DNA from: a candidate division FCPU426 bacterium
GTDB lineage: Bacteria; Oederibacteriota; JAAXVQ01; JAUVAV01
Direction of reading: 5' to 3'
Assembly (NCBI GenBank): GCA_030619365.1
Contig: JAUXBQ010000015.1
Coordinates: forward strand, 1-18,550
Length of the DNA: 18,550 bases
Shown: positions 7,731-15,616 of the stretch, in pieces
Layout of the letters: each line of letters begins with the position of its first letter
Numbering within the stretch: position 1 is the stretch's first letter
The notes under the pieces: generated by a model
The model's database searches: none
Told to the model about the DNA's origin: nothing
What the model saw: only the letters and a program-made list of their open reading frames with translations
Translations under genes and position numbers: made by a program

Positions 7731-9695
7731 ATGCGTAAGCCCTTGTTATGGACGATTGTATGCGGAATGCTCACGGTTTTTTCCTGGACAGTGGCGCAAG
7801 CCAGCGAGGTGGTGGGGGGCACGGCCGGAACAGCGGGCGACTCGGATTCAACCACCTATCATTTTGATGAGAACAATCTGGATCTCGTCCTTTCGCGCCC
7901 GGACGGCACGCCTTTGACCCTCAACAACGTTGGTTACCATTACGGGACAGCTTATAAAATAATGAATAACGGCGTGGATTTTGTAACTGGCCAGGGATTA
8001 AAAATCGAGGGCGCGGATCTGATTGGCACAGGTTGGACGACCCAGGGTTATCCGGCTGCCGGCACGGTGGCCATTGACCCTTTGACCGGGCGCTTTAAGT
8101 TCGGGCGCAAATGGCAGGCTGCAATCAAACTGGGCGAGCTGGCCGTTTCCTACAACCATGTCGCCAGCAACGACGCCGGAGCCGCGGTAATTGCCTTTGT
8201 GAACGGGATTCCCGCTACCAACCTGCATGTGCAGGATTACAGCCCCAGCCGGGGGTGGTTTAATGATGTTATCATTGATACCAACACCAATTCAACGCTA
8301 GCAGAAGTTAAAATCGCCATGAACGACAGCGGTAGCCGCGTTATGTGCCTGTTCAGGCAGGACACCACCGACTACCGCCTGTATGCCAACGAACGCCTGG
8401 GAGGTACGTGGTATGGCGCGGTCACCATTGACGCCGGGCAGGGCCAGGACGTTTCCGAGTTTGACCTGGACACCACCAGCGCGGGCAACGCGTTTTGTGC
8501 CTTTAAGCGCAGCGATGGCGCGGAAAACCGCGCTTGGGCCAACACTTATACCGTTGGCAGCGGCTGGTACGGTTCGGTAACCGTTGATGCCAACAGCAAC
8601 AGCCCGGCGGCCAATGTCCGGGTCGTGGCCAATGATTCCAGTCAAGCGTTCTGCCTGTTTACTCAAAACGACGGCTCCTACCGCCGGGCCTGGGCGTCCC
8701 GCTATGCGCCTGGGATCGGCTGGTACACCCCGGTCAGCATTAGCGTAAACTTTTCCTCTAATCCGGGCCAGTTGGAAGCGGACATGGATAATGCCGGCCA
8801 GGCCATCGCCGTGTTCACCCAAAGCGATGGCGCGAACACCCGCTTGTATGCCGCCCACTATGCGCCAGGTACAGGCTGGCAGACGCCCGTAATACTGGAC
8901 CAGAACAACGGATACAGCATCATGTTTCCCACTGTGGCTATGAACGATGCTGGCCAAGCAGTCTGTGTGTTTTACGAGATATCAGGACCTACCTTTGAAA
9001 TATTTGCCAAACGCTACGTGCCGGGCTCAGGCTGGCAAGCCGCGGAATTGCTGAACCCCAACTTAATGGTCCTTTCGCCCATGTCCCTGGCGCTTGACAT
9101 CAATGACAACGGGACCATCTTGTGCCTGGCGCAGACCGGGATGCCGCCGGAGATGGATTTGACGAGTTTTATCTATCACGCCAACTCCGGCTGGCAAACG
9201 CCACAAACCGTTTCCCCGGAACGCGCGAGTGTCATACCGTTCTATAGCCTCGCGCTGAACAATGCCGGCGAGGCGTTTACCAGCTACTTTCACATCACTG
9301 TATTCGGCATGGTCAGTTTATACGTCAACCAGTTCACGTCCGAGCTTTCGGGCGGCACCACGCTGGTGAATTACTATTCCGCCCTGGCCACGCCCACGCC
9401 CTTTGCCACGGCCCCGAGCGCGGATGTGCAGGGCAACCGGCTAGAGCCCCTGCGCGGCGGTACCAGTACCATCCGGTACTATCTGGACCAGGCCGGCGTG
9501 GTCAGCATCAAGATTTACACGCTGCAGGGCGTGCTGGTGAAAGTCGTGGTTCAGGAAAACCAGGCAGCCGGGGAGCACAGCCAGACCTGGGGCGGGGCGA
9601 ATGACTTGGGCCATCTCGTGGCCAGCGGGGTGTACGTGGTACACATCAAAACCCCGAGCGGAAACTATACCAAGAAAATCGTGGTCATTAAATAA
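7731..9695 (+). CDS. Secreted repeat protein with C-terminal FlgD-like / T9SS-like sorting domain
   Basis: A 654-residue exported protein. The signal peptide ends near VAQA (cleavage about residue 24). After about 105 residues without a recognised domain come eight repeats of about 52 residues (about 131-543). Recurring cores are AMND(A/S)G followed by a beta strand, then a YAPGxGWxxPV-like end. This pattern suggests a beta-propeller, a fold often used for ligand or glycan binding. The last about 80 residues match the FlgD Ig-like / Por-secretion-type C-terminal domain: a KIYTLQGVLV strand, a SQTWGGAND turn, ASGVYVVHI, and a basic end KKIVVIK. Such domains anchor or sort surface proteins in Bacteroidetes and several candidate phyla. 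The start is well supported by AGGAGG at 7717-7722, eight bases before ATG. moxR begins within 21 bp downstream, so the two are almost certainly one transcript. Substrate unknown. Confidence 0.82.
   Translation: MRKPLLWTIVCGMLTVFSWTVAQASEVVGGTAGTAGDSDSTTYHFDENNLDLVLSRPDGTPLTLNNVGYHYGTAYKIMNNGVDFVTGQGLKIEGADLIGTGWTTQGYPAAGTVAIDPLTGRFKFGRKWQAAIKLGELAVSYNHVASNDAGAAVIAFVNGIPATNLHVQDYSPSRGWFNDVIIDTNTNSTLAEVKIAMNDSGSRVMCLFRQDTTDYRLYANERLGGTWYGAVTIDAGQGQDVSEFDLDTTSAGNAFCAFKRSDGAENRAWANTYTVGSGWYGSVTVDANSNSPAANVRVVANDSSQAFCLFTQNDGSYRRAWASRYAPGIGWYTPVSISVNFSSNPGQLEADMDNAGQAIAVFTQSDGANTRLYAAHYAPGTGWQTPVILDQNNGYSIMFPTVAMNDAGQAVCVFYEISGPTFEIFAKRYVPGSGWQAAELLNPNLMVLSPMSLALDINDNGTILCLAQTGMPPEMDLTSFIYHANSGWQTPQTVSPERASVIPFYSLALNNAGEAFTSYFHITVFGMVSLYVNQFTSELSGGTTLVNYYSALATPTPFATAPSADVQGNRLEPLRGGTSTIRYYLDQAGVVSIKIYTLQGVLVKVVVQENQAAGEHSQTWGGANDLGHLVASGVYVVHIKTPSGNYTKKIVVIK
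8121..9359 (+). repeat. Eight protein-level tandem repeats (~52 aa, ~155 bp) inside the secreted protein
   Basis: Reading the product from residue about 131 gives eight consecutive units of 50-53 residues. Each has a polar start, a VAMNDAGQA-like strand-turn, a hydrophobic strand ending near F, a polar or aromatic strand, and a closing GW aromatic turn followed by PV or a similar hydrophobic strand. Units 2 to 6 are the most alike; units 1, 7 and 8 are diverged. At DNA level the copies are too diverged to be simple tandem repeats. An eight-bladed propeller is one reading; a seven-bladed propeller with a swapped strand is another. Confidence 0.6.
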
Positions 9696-9716
9696 CGGAG
9701 GGCCTTGCCGGCGCGT

Positions 9717-10706
9717 ATGAACAAGAACATCCAGGAAATTAACGATATGATCAAGTACGAGAGCACCTTTGTGGAGGACATTCTGTCCGAAATGGAAAAG
9801 GTGATCGTGGGGCAGCGCACCATGGTGGAGCGCCTGCTGATCGGGCTTTTTGCCAACGGGCACGTCCTCATCGAGGGTGTGCCCGGGCTGGCCAAGACCC
9901 TGGCGGTCAAGACCCTGGCCGCCGCCATCCGCACGACCTTCCGCCGCATCCAGTTCACCCCGGACCTGCTGCCCGCGGACATTTTGGGCACGCTGATCTT
10001 TGATCAGAAAAAGCAGGAGGTTATTCCCAAGCGGGGCCCGATTTTCGCAAATTTGATTTTGGCGGACGAAATCAACCGCGCGCCGGCCAAAGTCCAAAGC
10101 GCCCTGCTGGAAGCCATGCAGGAACGGCAGGTCACGATCGGGGATACCACTTATCCGCTGGAGGAGCCGTTCCTGGTCATGGCCACCCAGAATCCCATTG
10201 AACAGGAAGGCACTTACCCGCTCCCCGAGGCGCAGATCGACCGCTTCATGCTCAAGATCAAAGTGGACTATCCCTCACTGCCCGAGGAGACGGAGATTGT
10301 TCGCCGGCACTCCCGCGGCAAGCCCATCAAAACCACGCCCCAAGCCGGGCCGGAAACCATTCTCAAGGCGCGGCAGTTGCTGGGCAAAATATACATGGAT
10401 GAAAAAATCGAGCATTACATCGTCAGTTTGGTCATGGCCACCCGAAATCCCCAGGACTTTGGCTTGGCTGACATGCGGCCGCACATCCAATACGGCGCCT
10501 CGCCGCGCGCCTCGTTGTTCCTGTCCCAGGCTGCCCGGGGCCACGCTTTTCTGCGGCGGCGCGGGTACGTGGCGCCCGAAGACGTGCAGGCCATTGCCCT
10601 GGACGTCCTGCGCCATCGTCTTATCCTGACCTACGAGGCCGAGGCCGTGGAAATCACCCAGGAGGAAATCGTGGGAAAAATCCTGGAAAAGGTGGAAATC
10701 CCCTAG
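9717..10706 (+). CDS. moxR: MoxR-family AAA+ ATPase
   Basis: MoxR ATPases are AAA+ chaperone-like enzymes that work with VWA-domain proteins to assemble or activate protein complexes. Visible here are Walker A GVPGLAKT (G54-T61, Lys60), Walker B LILADEIN (Asp117, Glu118), a sensor-1 region ATQNP (156-160), and the conserved EGTYPLPEAQIDRF segment. The C-terminal lid domain follows. At about 330 residues it has normal family length. The start is uncertain: GGAGG at 9697-9701 is 15 bases before ATG 9717 but only 3 bases before an in-frame TTG at 9705. ATG 9717 is preferred because the family normally begins a few residues before the conserved helix. It follows the secreted repeat protein directly and is followed by DUF58, DUF4381/BatD-like, BatA and BatB-C genes, the classic MoxR-Bat order. 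Confidence 0.94.
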   Translation: MNKNIQEINDMIKYESTFVEDILSEMEKVIVGQRTMVERLLIGLFANGHVLIEGVPGLAKTLAVKTLAAAIRTTFRRIQFTPDLLPADILGTLIFDQKKQEVIPKRGPIFANLILADEINRAPAKVQSALLEAMQERQVTIGDTTYPLEEPFLVMATQNPIEQEGTYPLPEAQIDRFMLKIKVDYPSLPEETEIVRRHSRGKPIKTTPQAGPETILKARQLLGKIYMDEKIEHYIVSLVMATRNPQDFGLADMRPHIQYGASPRASLFLSQAARGHAFLRRRGYVAPEDVQAIALDVLRHRLILTYEAEAVEITQEEIVGKILEKVEIP

Positions 10707-10713
10707 ATGCATA

Positions 10714-10760
10714 GTAGGGACGAATCCCCCTGTCCGGCGAATGCCGGAGGTGTTCGCCCG
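10714..10760. repeat. Short structured insertion between moxR and the DUF58 gene
   Basis: The 65-bp gap between moxR and the DUF58 gene contains GTAGGGACGAATCCCCC followed by a perfect 5-bp hairpin, CCGGC (10734-10738) with GCCGG (10743-10747) around GAAT, and then GTGTTCGCCC. The GTAGGG start is shared with the palindrome at 4959. It looks like the remains of a dispersed intergenic repeat within the operon. It leaves the DUF58 gene without a well-placed ribosome-binding site, because the only GGAGG (10746-10750) is over 20 bases from the ATG. Confidence 0.35.
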
Positions 10761-10771
10761 CCAAGCCTCCC

Positions 10772-11668
10772 ATGAATGAAACCACCCTCTCACCGCAAGA
10801 ACTGCTCAAACGCGTCCGCCGGATTGAAATAGCCACCCGGGCCATGGTCAATCACATTTTTTCCGGCGCTTACCACAGCATATTCAAAGGCCAGGGCGTG
10901 GAATTCAACGAGGTGCGCACCTACCAGCGCGGCGATGACGTGCGCACCATAGACTGGAACGTCACGGCCCGCACCGGCAATCTTCACGTCAAGCGCTACA
11001 GCGAAGAGCGGGAACTGACCATGCTGCTGGCCGTGGACGTTTCGGCCTCCACGGCCTTCGGGTCGGGGCGGCAAAGCAAGGCCGAGCTGGCGGCCGAGAT
11101 TTCGGCGGTCCTGGCCTTTTCCGCGATCAAGAACAACGACCGCGTCGGGCTGCTGTTGTTTTCGGACCAACGGGAAAAATTTGTGCCGCCCCGCAAGGGG
11201 CGCAAGCACGTGATGCGGATTATTAGCGAGGTGCTCTCCGCGCGCACGCCTTCCCGGGGCACGGACCTGAACGGCGCGCTGGAATTTCTGGCCCGGGGCT
11301 TGCGGCGCCGGAGCATCGTGTTCCTCATCTCCGATTTTTACGCGCCGGATTTCACCACGACCCTGAAAATCGCCACGCGCAAGCATGATTGCGTGTCCAT
11401 CATTCTAAACGACCGCCGCGAATACGAGCTGCCGCCCCTGGGCTGGGTGTGTCTGACGGACCCGGAAACCGGGCAAGAGGCCGAGGTGGACACCCGCGAC
11501 GTCCGGGCCCGCCGGGAATACGAACGCTACGCCCGGGCCCGGGCCAAGGCCCGGCTGCATTATTTCGCCAAGCACCAAGTGGACGCCATCGATCTCTTCA
11601 CGGACAGTTCCTATCTGGTTCCCCTCATCACCTTTTTCCGCGCCCGCCGGCGCAAGCTGGCGGGATGA
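10772..11668 (+). CDS. DUF58 domain (VWA-like) protein
   Basis: A 298-residue cytoplasmic DUF58 protein, the usual partner encoded beside MoxR. The family signature spans G40-R67, with GVEFNEVRTYQRGDD and then IDWNVTAR. It is followed by a VWA-like fold with a metal-site motif DVSAS (Asp89, Ser91, Ser93). No transmembrane segment is seen. The basic C terminus (RARRRKLAG) could touch the membrane. The start at ATG 10772 is fixed by the conserved N-terminal helix (LLKRVRRIEI), even though no good Shine-Dalgarno precedes it. Family members are thought to bind MoxR and couple its ATPase cycle to the membrane-bound Bat proteins; the exact task is not known. The next gene begins 25 bp downstream. 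Confidence 0.9.
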   Translation: MNETTLSPQELLKRVRRIEIATRAMVNHIFSGAYHSIFKGQGVEFNEVRTYQRGDDVRTIDWNVTARTGNLHVKRYSEERELTMLLAVDVSASTAFGSGRQSKAELAAEISAVLAFSAIKNNDRVGLLLFSDQREKFVPPRKGRKHVMRIISEVLSARTPSRGTDLNGALEFLARGLRRRSIVFLISDFYAPDFTTTLKIATRKHDCVSIILNDRREYELPPLGWVCLTDPETGQEAEVDTRDVRARREYERYARARAKARLHYFAKHQVDAIDLFTDSSYLVPLITFFRARRRKLAG

Positions 11669-11693
11669 GCCCCCGCGCACCAGGACCCGCCCT

Positions 11694-12623
11694 ATGACGC
11701 CCGGCCGTTGGCTGGCTCTGACCACGCTGGCTCTGGCCCTGGCCTGGCCGGCTTCCGCCCGCGCCTACGAGACCCAGTGGGTGGACGCCACGGTCAACAC
11801 CCGCCTGGTCAAATGCGGCGAACCGTTTCAGTTCATGCTTACCGCCGGCGCTCGTAACGGCTGGGTGCGCCTGCCCGGGAAAAACGCGGTGCTGCCCGGG
11901 ATGGAGGTTTTGGATTACCGGGAGCAGGATGTCAGCAAACGTCACGAAGGGTACCTGGCCCGCCAGGGGATTTACCGGCTGGCGGTTTTTTCCATGGAAG
12001 AGGCGATTTTGCCCCCCCTGCGCGTGGTGTTCGCCTGGGCGGACGGCAATACCACCGCGGCCGCGTCTCTTCCTCTGCGCGTGGGGATCCGCAGTCTACA
12101 GCCGGAACCGGGGTTTGCTTTGATCGATCCCCGCCCACCGCGCCGCGCGCACAGTCTCTGGGGTACGCTGCTGCTCTCCGGCGGGCTGCTGGCCGCCGCC
12201 TTCTGGGTGGCGGTGATGTGGAAGCCCCGGCCCCCGAAAAAGCGGCCAGTGCCCCCGGCGCACCTGGAAGCCCTTAGGCGGCTGGAAATGCTGGGCACCT
12301 CCCGCAGCGTGGCCGAAGCGCCAAAAAACGAAAAATATTTCACCGAGCTTTCGCACATTATCCGCAAATACCTGGCGCAGCGGTACCAGTTCCCGGCCCT
12401 GGAGCTGAACCGCTCGGCCATCATCCGGAGCTTGGTAGAAAAAGGCGTGGAAGCCAAACGGCGCGAATTGACCAACCGCTTGTTACAGGAGACCGACTTG
12501 GTTAAGTTTGCCCAGGAACCCGTGGATTTCAAGCGCGTGGCCACGGCGCACGGCCTGGCCCGCGAAATCATCAACCTGACCCGGGAACGGCCAATAACGC
12601 AATCCGGGGGAGAAAAAGCATGA
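11694..12623 (+). CDS. DUF4381/BatD-like membrane protein of the MoxR-Bat cluster
   Basis: A 309-residue single-pass membrane protein. A signal peptide (likely cleavage after SARA at 24) leads to a periplasmic beta-rich domain of about 125 residues, a transmembrane helix at about 155-176, and a cytoplasmic helical domain. That domain carries the DUF4381-type pattern: YFTELSHIIRKYLAQRY, then a LLQETDLVKFA motif near residue 265. The small periplasmic part resembles one Ig-like unit of BatD, so the protein may combine both roles. Its position between the DUF58 gene and batA is where DUF4381 proteins usually sit. The stop overlaps the batA start by four bases (ATGA at 12620-12623), indicating translational coupling. 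The Shine-Dalgarno is weak (AGGA at 11682-11685). It may link the cytoplasmic MoxR/DUF58 pair to the periplasm; this is inference. Confidence 0.75.
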   Translation: MTPGRWLALTTLALALAWPASARAYETQWVDATVNTRLVKCGEPFQFMLTAGARNGWVRLPGKNAVLPGMEVLDYREQDVSKRHEGYLARQGIYRLAVFSMEEAILPPLRVVFAWADGNTTAAASLPLRVGIRSLQPEPGFALIDPRPPRRAHSLWGTLLLSGGLLAAAFWVAVMWKPRPPKKRPVPPAHLEALRRLEMLGTSRSVAEAPKNEKYFTELSHIIRKYLAQRYQFPALELNRSAIIRSLVEKGVEAKRRELTNRLLQETDLVKFAQEPVDFKRVATAHGLAREIINLTRERPITQSGGEKA

Positions 12624-13624
12624 CCTTTGGATTTGTCTGGGCGTTGCTGCTGCTGGGGGCGCTGCCGGGTGTGGTGTTTTTACGCCAACAACAGTGGGGC
12701 CGCCCCTCCTCGGTGTTGTATCCGGAAACACGGTCCGTGCGGGATGTTTTCAGGGGCGGTCGCCGGCCGGGCAGCGGCCTGGGCGAAGCGCTGCGCCTGG
12801 CTGCCATCGCGCTCCTGATCGTGGCCGCCGCGCGCCCGCAATGGATACAAAGCGTGCAGCACCAGACGACCAGCGGCCTGGATATGATCCTGGCGCTGGA
12901 CATTTCCGGCAGCATGTCCGCGCGTGATTTCGCGCCGCGCAACCGGCTGCAAGCGGCCAAGGACGAACTGCGGGCGTTCCTGGCCCGGGAGCGAAACAAC
13001 CGCCTGGGACTGATCGCTTTTGCGGCCCAGGCCTTTACGGTGTGCCCCCTGACCCTGGACTACCACGTACTGGCCCTGCTCTTGGATCACCTGCAGATCG
13101 GCATGACTGCGGACGGCACGGCCATCGGCATGGCCATTGCCACGGGCAGCAACCGCCTGAAGGACTCGGAGGCGCGCACCAAGGTGATTGTGCTGCTTAC
13201 GGACGGCCGGAACAACGCCGGCCGGATTGAACCGCTGACGGCCGCGGAAATGGCCGCAGCGCTGGGCATACGGATATACACCATCGGCATGGGGCAACCA
13301 GGCGGCGCGCCCATTCTGGTGAAAAACGCCGCCGGCGTGGAAAGCGTGCTGCTCGACGATGACGGATCCGTGCACCTGGAGGAAGTGGACGAAAAAGCGC
13401 TGCAGCAGATCGCGGATCTGACCGGCGGCCAGTATTTCAGGGCCACGGATAAAAACAAGCTGAAAGCCATCTACACCGAGATCCGCAAGCTGGAGCAGTC
13501 CCGGCTGACCGCGAAAAAGTACACCACGCGGAAGGACATCGGGCATTTCTTCATCCTGCTGGCGCTGCTGGTATTTTTCGCGGAACTCGCGGTTTCCCGC
13601 TTCCTGGAGCCCCGCATTCCGTAA
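12620..13624 (+). CDS. batA: BatA-like VWA membrane protein
   Basis: A 334-residue VWA protein of the Bacteroides aerotolerance (Bat) family. N-terminal hydrophobic segments (about 3-21 and 56-72, ending in the typical AARPQ) and a C-terminal helix (about 307-325) place the VWA domain at the membrane. The MIDAS metal site is complete: DISGS (Asp94, Ser96, Ser98), Thr167 in DGTAIG, and Asp195 in TDGRNNAG. The ATG overlaps the previous stop and has GGGGGAG seven bases upstream. In other bacteria Bat proteins form complexes with MoxR and influence oxidative-stress tolerance or envelope assembly; the molecular function is still debated. A repeat-filled gap of 185 bp separates it from batB, which is unusual for this cluster. 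Confidence 0.9.
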   Translation: MTFGFVWALLLLGALPGVVFLRQQQWGRPSSVLYPETRSVRDVFRGGRRPGSGLGEALRLAAIALLIVAAARPQWIQSVQHQTTSGLDMILALDISGSMSARDFAPRNRLQAAKDELRAFLARERNNRLGLIAFAAQAFTVCPLTLDYHVLALLLDHLQIGMTADGTAIGMAIATGSNRLKDSEARTKVIVLLTDGRNNAGRIEPLTAAEMAAALGIRIYTIGMGQPGGAPILVKNAAGVESVLLDDDGSVHLEEVDEKALQQIADLTGGQYFRATDKNKLKAIYTEIRKLEQSRLTAKKYTTRKDIGHFFILLALLVFFAELAVSRFLEPRIP

Positions 13625-13625
13625 A

Positions 13626-13798
13626 AAAAGATGATCACGAAGAGCACGAAGTATAAAAGATGATCACGAAGAGCACGAAGGAAAAAATTAAACACGAAGG
13701 ACACAAAATAAATGAAATAAGGGAAGGCTAAAGGATGGAATTAAATGCTTTTAACCCTATTTTTCTTTTCTTCGTGCTCTTCGTGATCCCATCTTTTT
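13626..13798. repeat. MITE-like repeat element between batA and batB
   Basis: Two identical 26-bp direct copies (13626-13651 and 13655-13680) are separated by only TAT. Each contains GATCACGAAGAGCACGAAG. A shortened third copy (AAACACGAAGGACACAAAAT) lies at 13690-13709. An inverted copy at 13770-13798 matches the direct copies over 19 bp, then has two extra C residues, then ATCTTTTT. The direct and inverted copies could form a long hairpin with a loop of about 89 bases. The interior is AT-rich and codes for nothing recognisable. The right arm ends directly at the Shine-Dalgarno (AGAGG, 13799-13803) of batB. Short arrays of CACGAAG words occur as dispersed intergenic repeats in several phyla (general knowledge). 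Confidence 0.7.
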
Positions 13799-13809
13799 AG
13801 AGGTTTTAT

Positions 13810-15612
13810 ATGTTCCGGTTTGGGCATCCTGAATTTCTGCACCTGCTCTGGCTGCTGCCCGGGGTGGTGGCCGGGCTGTGGTGGTCCGCGCACCTGAAGG
13901 CCCGGCGTTTGCGCGAGTTCGCCGGCCCGCGTTTGGCGCCCCTGCTGACCGAGGGCAACAGTCCCGGCAAGCGCCTCCTGGGGCACGGGTTGTTGCTGGC
14001 CGCGCTGGTCGCCATGATAATCGGCGCGGCCCGGCCGCAAGTCGCGCTCCTGCGCGTGCAGACCGAAAACCAAGGACTGGACATCCTGTTTTTGATGGAC
14101 GTTTCCCGTTCCATGCAGGCCGCGGACGTTACGCCCAGCCGGCTGGACCGGGCCAAGCGCGCGATGTTTTACCTGACAGACCGGCTTTCGGAAAATCGCA
14201 TCGGCCTGTTGCCCTTTGCCGGTGTTTCGTTCATGCAGTGCCCGTTCACACGGGACACGGGGGCCCTGAAGCTGCTCATCAACGCCCTGACCACGACCCA
14301 GTTGCCCGTGCCCGGCACGGACTTGGGCGGCGCCATTGAGCAGGCGGGCCAGGCCTTTCAGCGCACGGGCGCCAAGCACCGCGTGATCATTGTATTGAGT
14401 GACGGAGAAAACTTTGGCCAGAAGCCTACGCAAAAAGTGAGCCAGGCCAAGAAGCAGGGAATTCGCACTTACTGCCTGGGGGTGGGCAGCGAGCAGGGCG
14501 CGCCCGTGCCGGCCGCCGGCCACAGCGAAAGCCCGGCGGCCCAGGCGCGCGCCCAAACCCGCCTGGATGAAAAGCTGCTTCGGAAGATCGCCATGCTGGG
14601 AGGCGGCACGTACGCACGGCTCACGCCCAGCGGGCAGGAGGAGCGGAACCTGGCCGAAGAGCTGGACCGTCTGGAAAAAATGGAGTTGTTGTCAGAGGAG
14701 CACCAGTCTTGGGTGGAGCATTATCCCTGGCCGGCCGGCTTGGCGGCTTTGCTCCTGATATTTGAAATTCTGCTGGGAAGGCGGCGAGGATTCACCTGGC
14801 CCTGGGAATTTATCCGCCGCCTGCGAGCGGCAACGCCCGTGCTGCTGCTGGCGCTGCTCCTGGCCGCCCCGGCGGCCGGGGCCACGCTCAAGCAGCACAT
14901 CAATCGGGGCGTGGCCGCGTATGAACGCCAGGAATTGCCGGAGGCGGAGCGCTTGTTCAACCAGGCCAGGCAGCGCGCCGCCGGCGCGGCCCTGGCGGAA
15001 TTCAACCTGGGCGGCACGCTCCTGGCGCAGCATAAATACCAGGCAGCCTACCAGGCGTTTGCCCGGGCCCGGCCGCACGCGAAAAAAAGGTTGCTGCAGG
15101 ATACCTGGTATAACCTGGGCTATACCGCATTTTATCTGGGAATCAAAACCGGCACGGCCGAAAAATGGACCGAGGCCGCGGAAGCCTTCAAACAATGCCT
15201 GCTCCTGGATCCCCAGGATGACGATGCCCGGTACAATCTGGAAATCGTCCTGAGGGAAATAACCAAGCGCACGCGTCAGGCCGCCCGCCGGGAGCAACAA
15301 TCCCGAGGATCGGACCAGGGAAAACAGGCGGGCGGCGGAGCGGATAAACCCGGTCCGGATCGCCAGCCCGCGCAGGGCCGCCCCCGGGACGAAGCCCCGC
15401 CCCGGGAAGCGCAGGAAAAAACCAGCCAACGGCAGGAGCAAAAGGGAAAACCCTCCACCTCCGAGCAAGCCACCGGCCGCCGCCAAAAGGGCATGTCACA
15501 GGAAGACGCGCTGCGGACCTTGCGCTCTTTGGACGCTGAGGAAAGCCGGGTCCGAAAAAATTGGCCCCAGGACAGCCGGGAACAAACAGAGTATAAAGGA
15601 CCGTCCTGGTAG
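13810..15612 (+). CDS. batB: BatB-BatC fusion: VWA membrane protein with C-terminal TPR domain
   Basis: A 600-residue protein that joins two Bat proteins normally encoded separately. Residues 1-325 are BatB-like: N-terminal helices, AARPQ at about 74-78, a VWA domain with MIDAS residues DVSRS (Asp97, Ser99, Ser101), Thr170 and Asp198, and a C-terminal helix at about 307-324. A second hydrophobic segment at about 343-358, resembling a BatC signal peptide, leads to TPR units (about 360-480), for example WTEAAEAFKQCLLLDP. A Gln/Arg/Lys/Pro-rich low-complexity stretch (about 490-560) precedes a conserved-looking end (MSQEDALRTLRSLDAEE ... KNW) typical of BatC. With two closely spaced helices after the VWA domain, the VWA and TPR parts probably both face the periplasm. 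Its Shine-Dalgarno, AGAGG, is six bases from the ATG. It is the last gene of the train. Confidence 0.87.
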   Translation: MFRFGHPEFLHLLWLLPGVVAGLWWSAHLKARRLREFAGPRLAPLLTEGNSPGKRLLGHGLLLAALVAMIIGAARPQVALLRVQTENQGLDILFLMDVSRSMQAADVTPSRLDRAKRAMFYLTDRLSENRIGLLPFAGVSFMQCPFTRDTGALKLLINALTTTQLPVPGTDLGGAIEQAGQAFQRTGAKHRVIIVLSDGENFGQKPTQKVSQAKKQGIRTYCLGVGSEQGAPVPAAGHSESPAAQARAQTRLDEKLLRKIAMLGGGTYARLTPSGQEERNLAEELDRLEKMELLSEEHQSWVEHYPWPAGLAALLLIFEILLGRRRGFTWPWEFIRRLRAATPVLLLALLLAAPAAGATLKQHINRGVAAYERQELPEAERLFNQARQRAAGAALAEFNLGGTLLAQHKYQAAYQAFARARPHAKKRLLQDTWYNLGYTAFYLGIKTGTAEKWTEAAEAFKQCLLLDPQDDDARYNLEIVLREITKRTRQAARREQQSRGSDQGKQAGGGADKPGPDRQPAQGRPRDEAPPREAQEKTSQRQEQKGKPSTSEQATGRRQKGMSQEDALRTLRSLDAEESRVRKNWPQDSREQTEYKGPSW

Positions 15613-15616
15613 GCAA

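Noticed and set aside
13626..13709. Possible mini CRISPR array (26-bp repeats)
   Set aside because: Only two full copies with a 3-bp gap, no spacers of normal size, no cas genes, and an inverted copy nearby.
7731..15612. Novel antiphage defence system based on MoxR and VWA proteins
   Set aside because: MoxR-VWA pairs occur in some defence loci, but the gene order, membrane helices and TPR partner match the known Bat cluster, and no nuclease or other effector is present.
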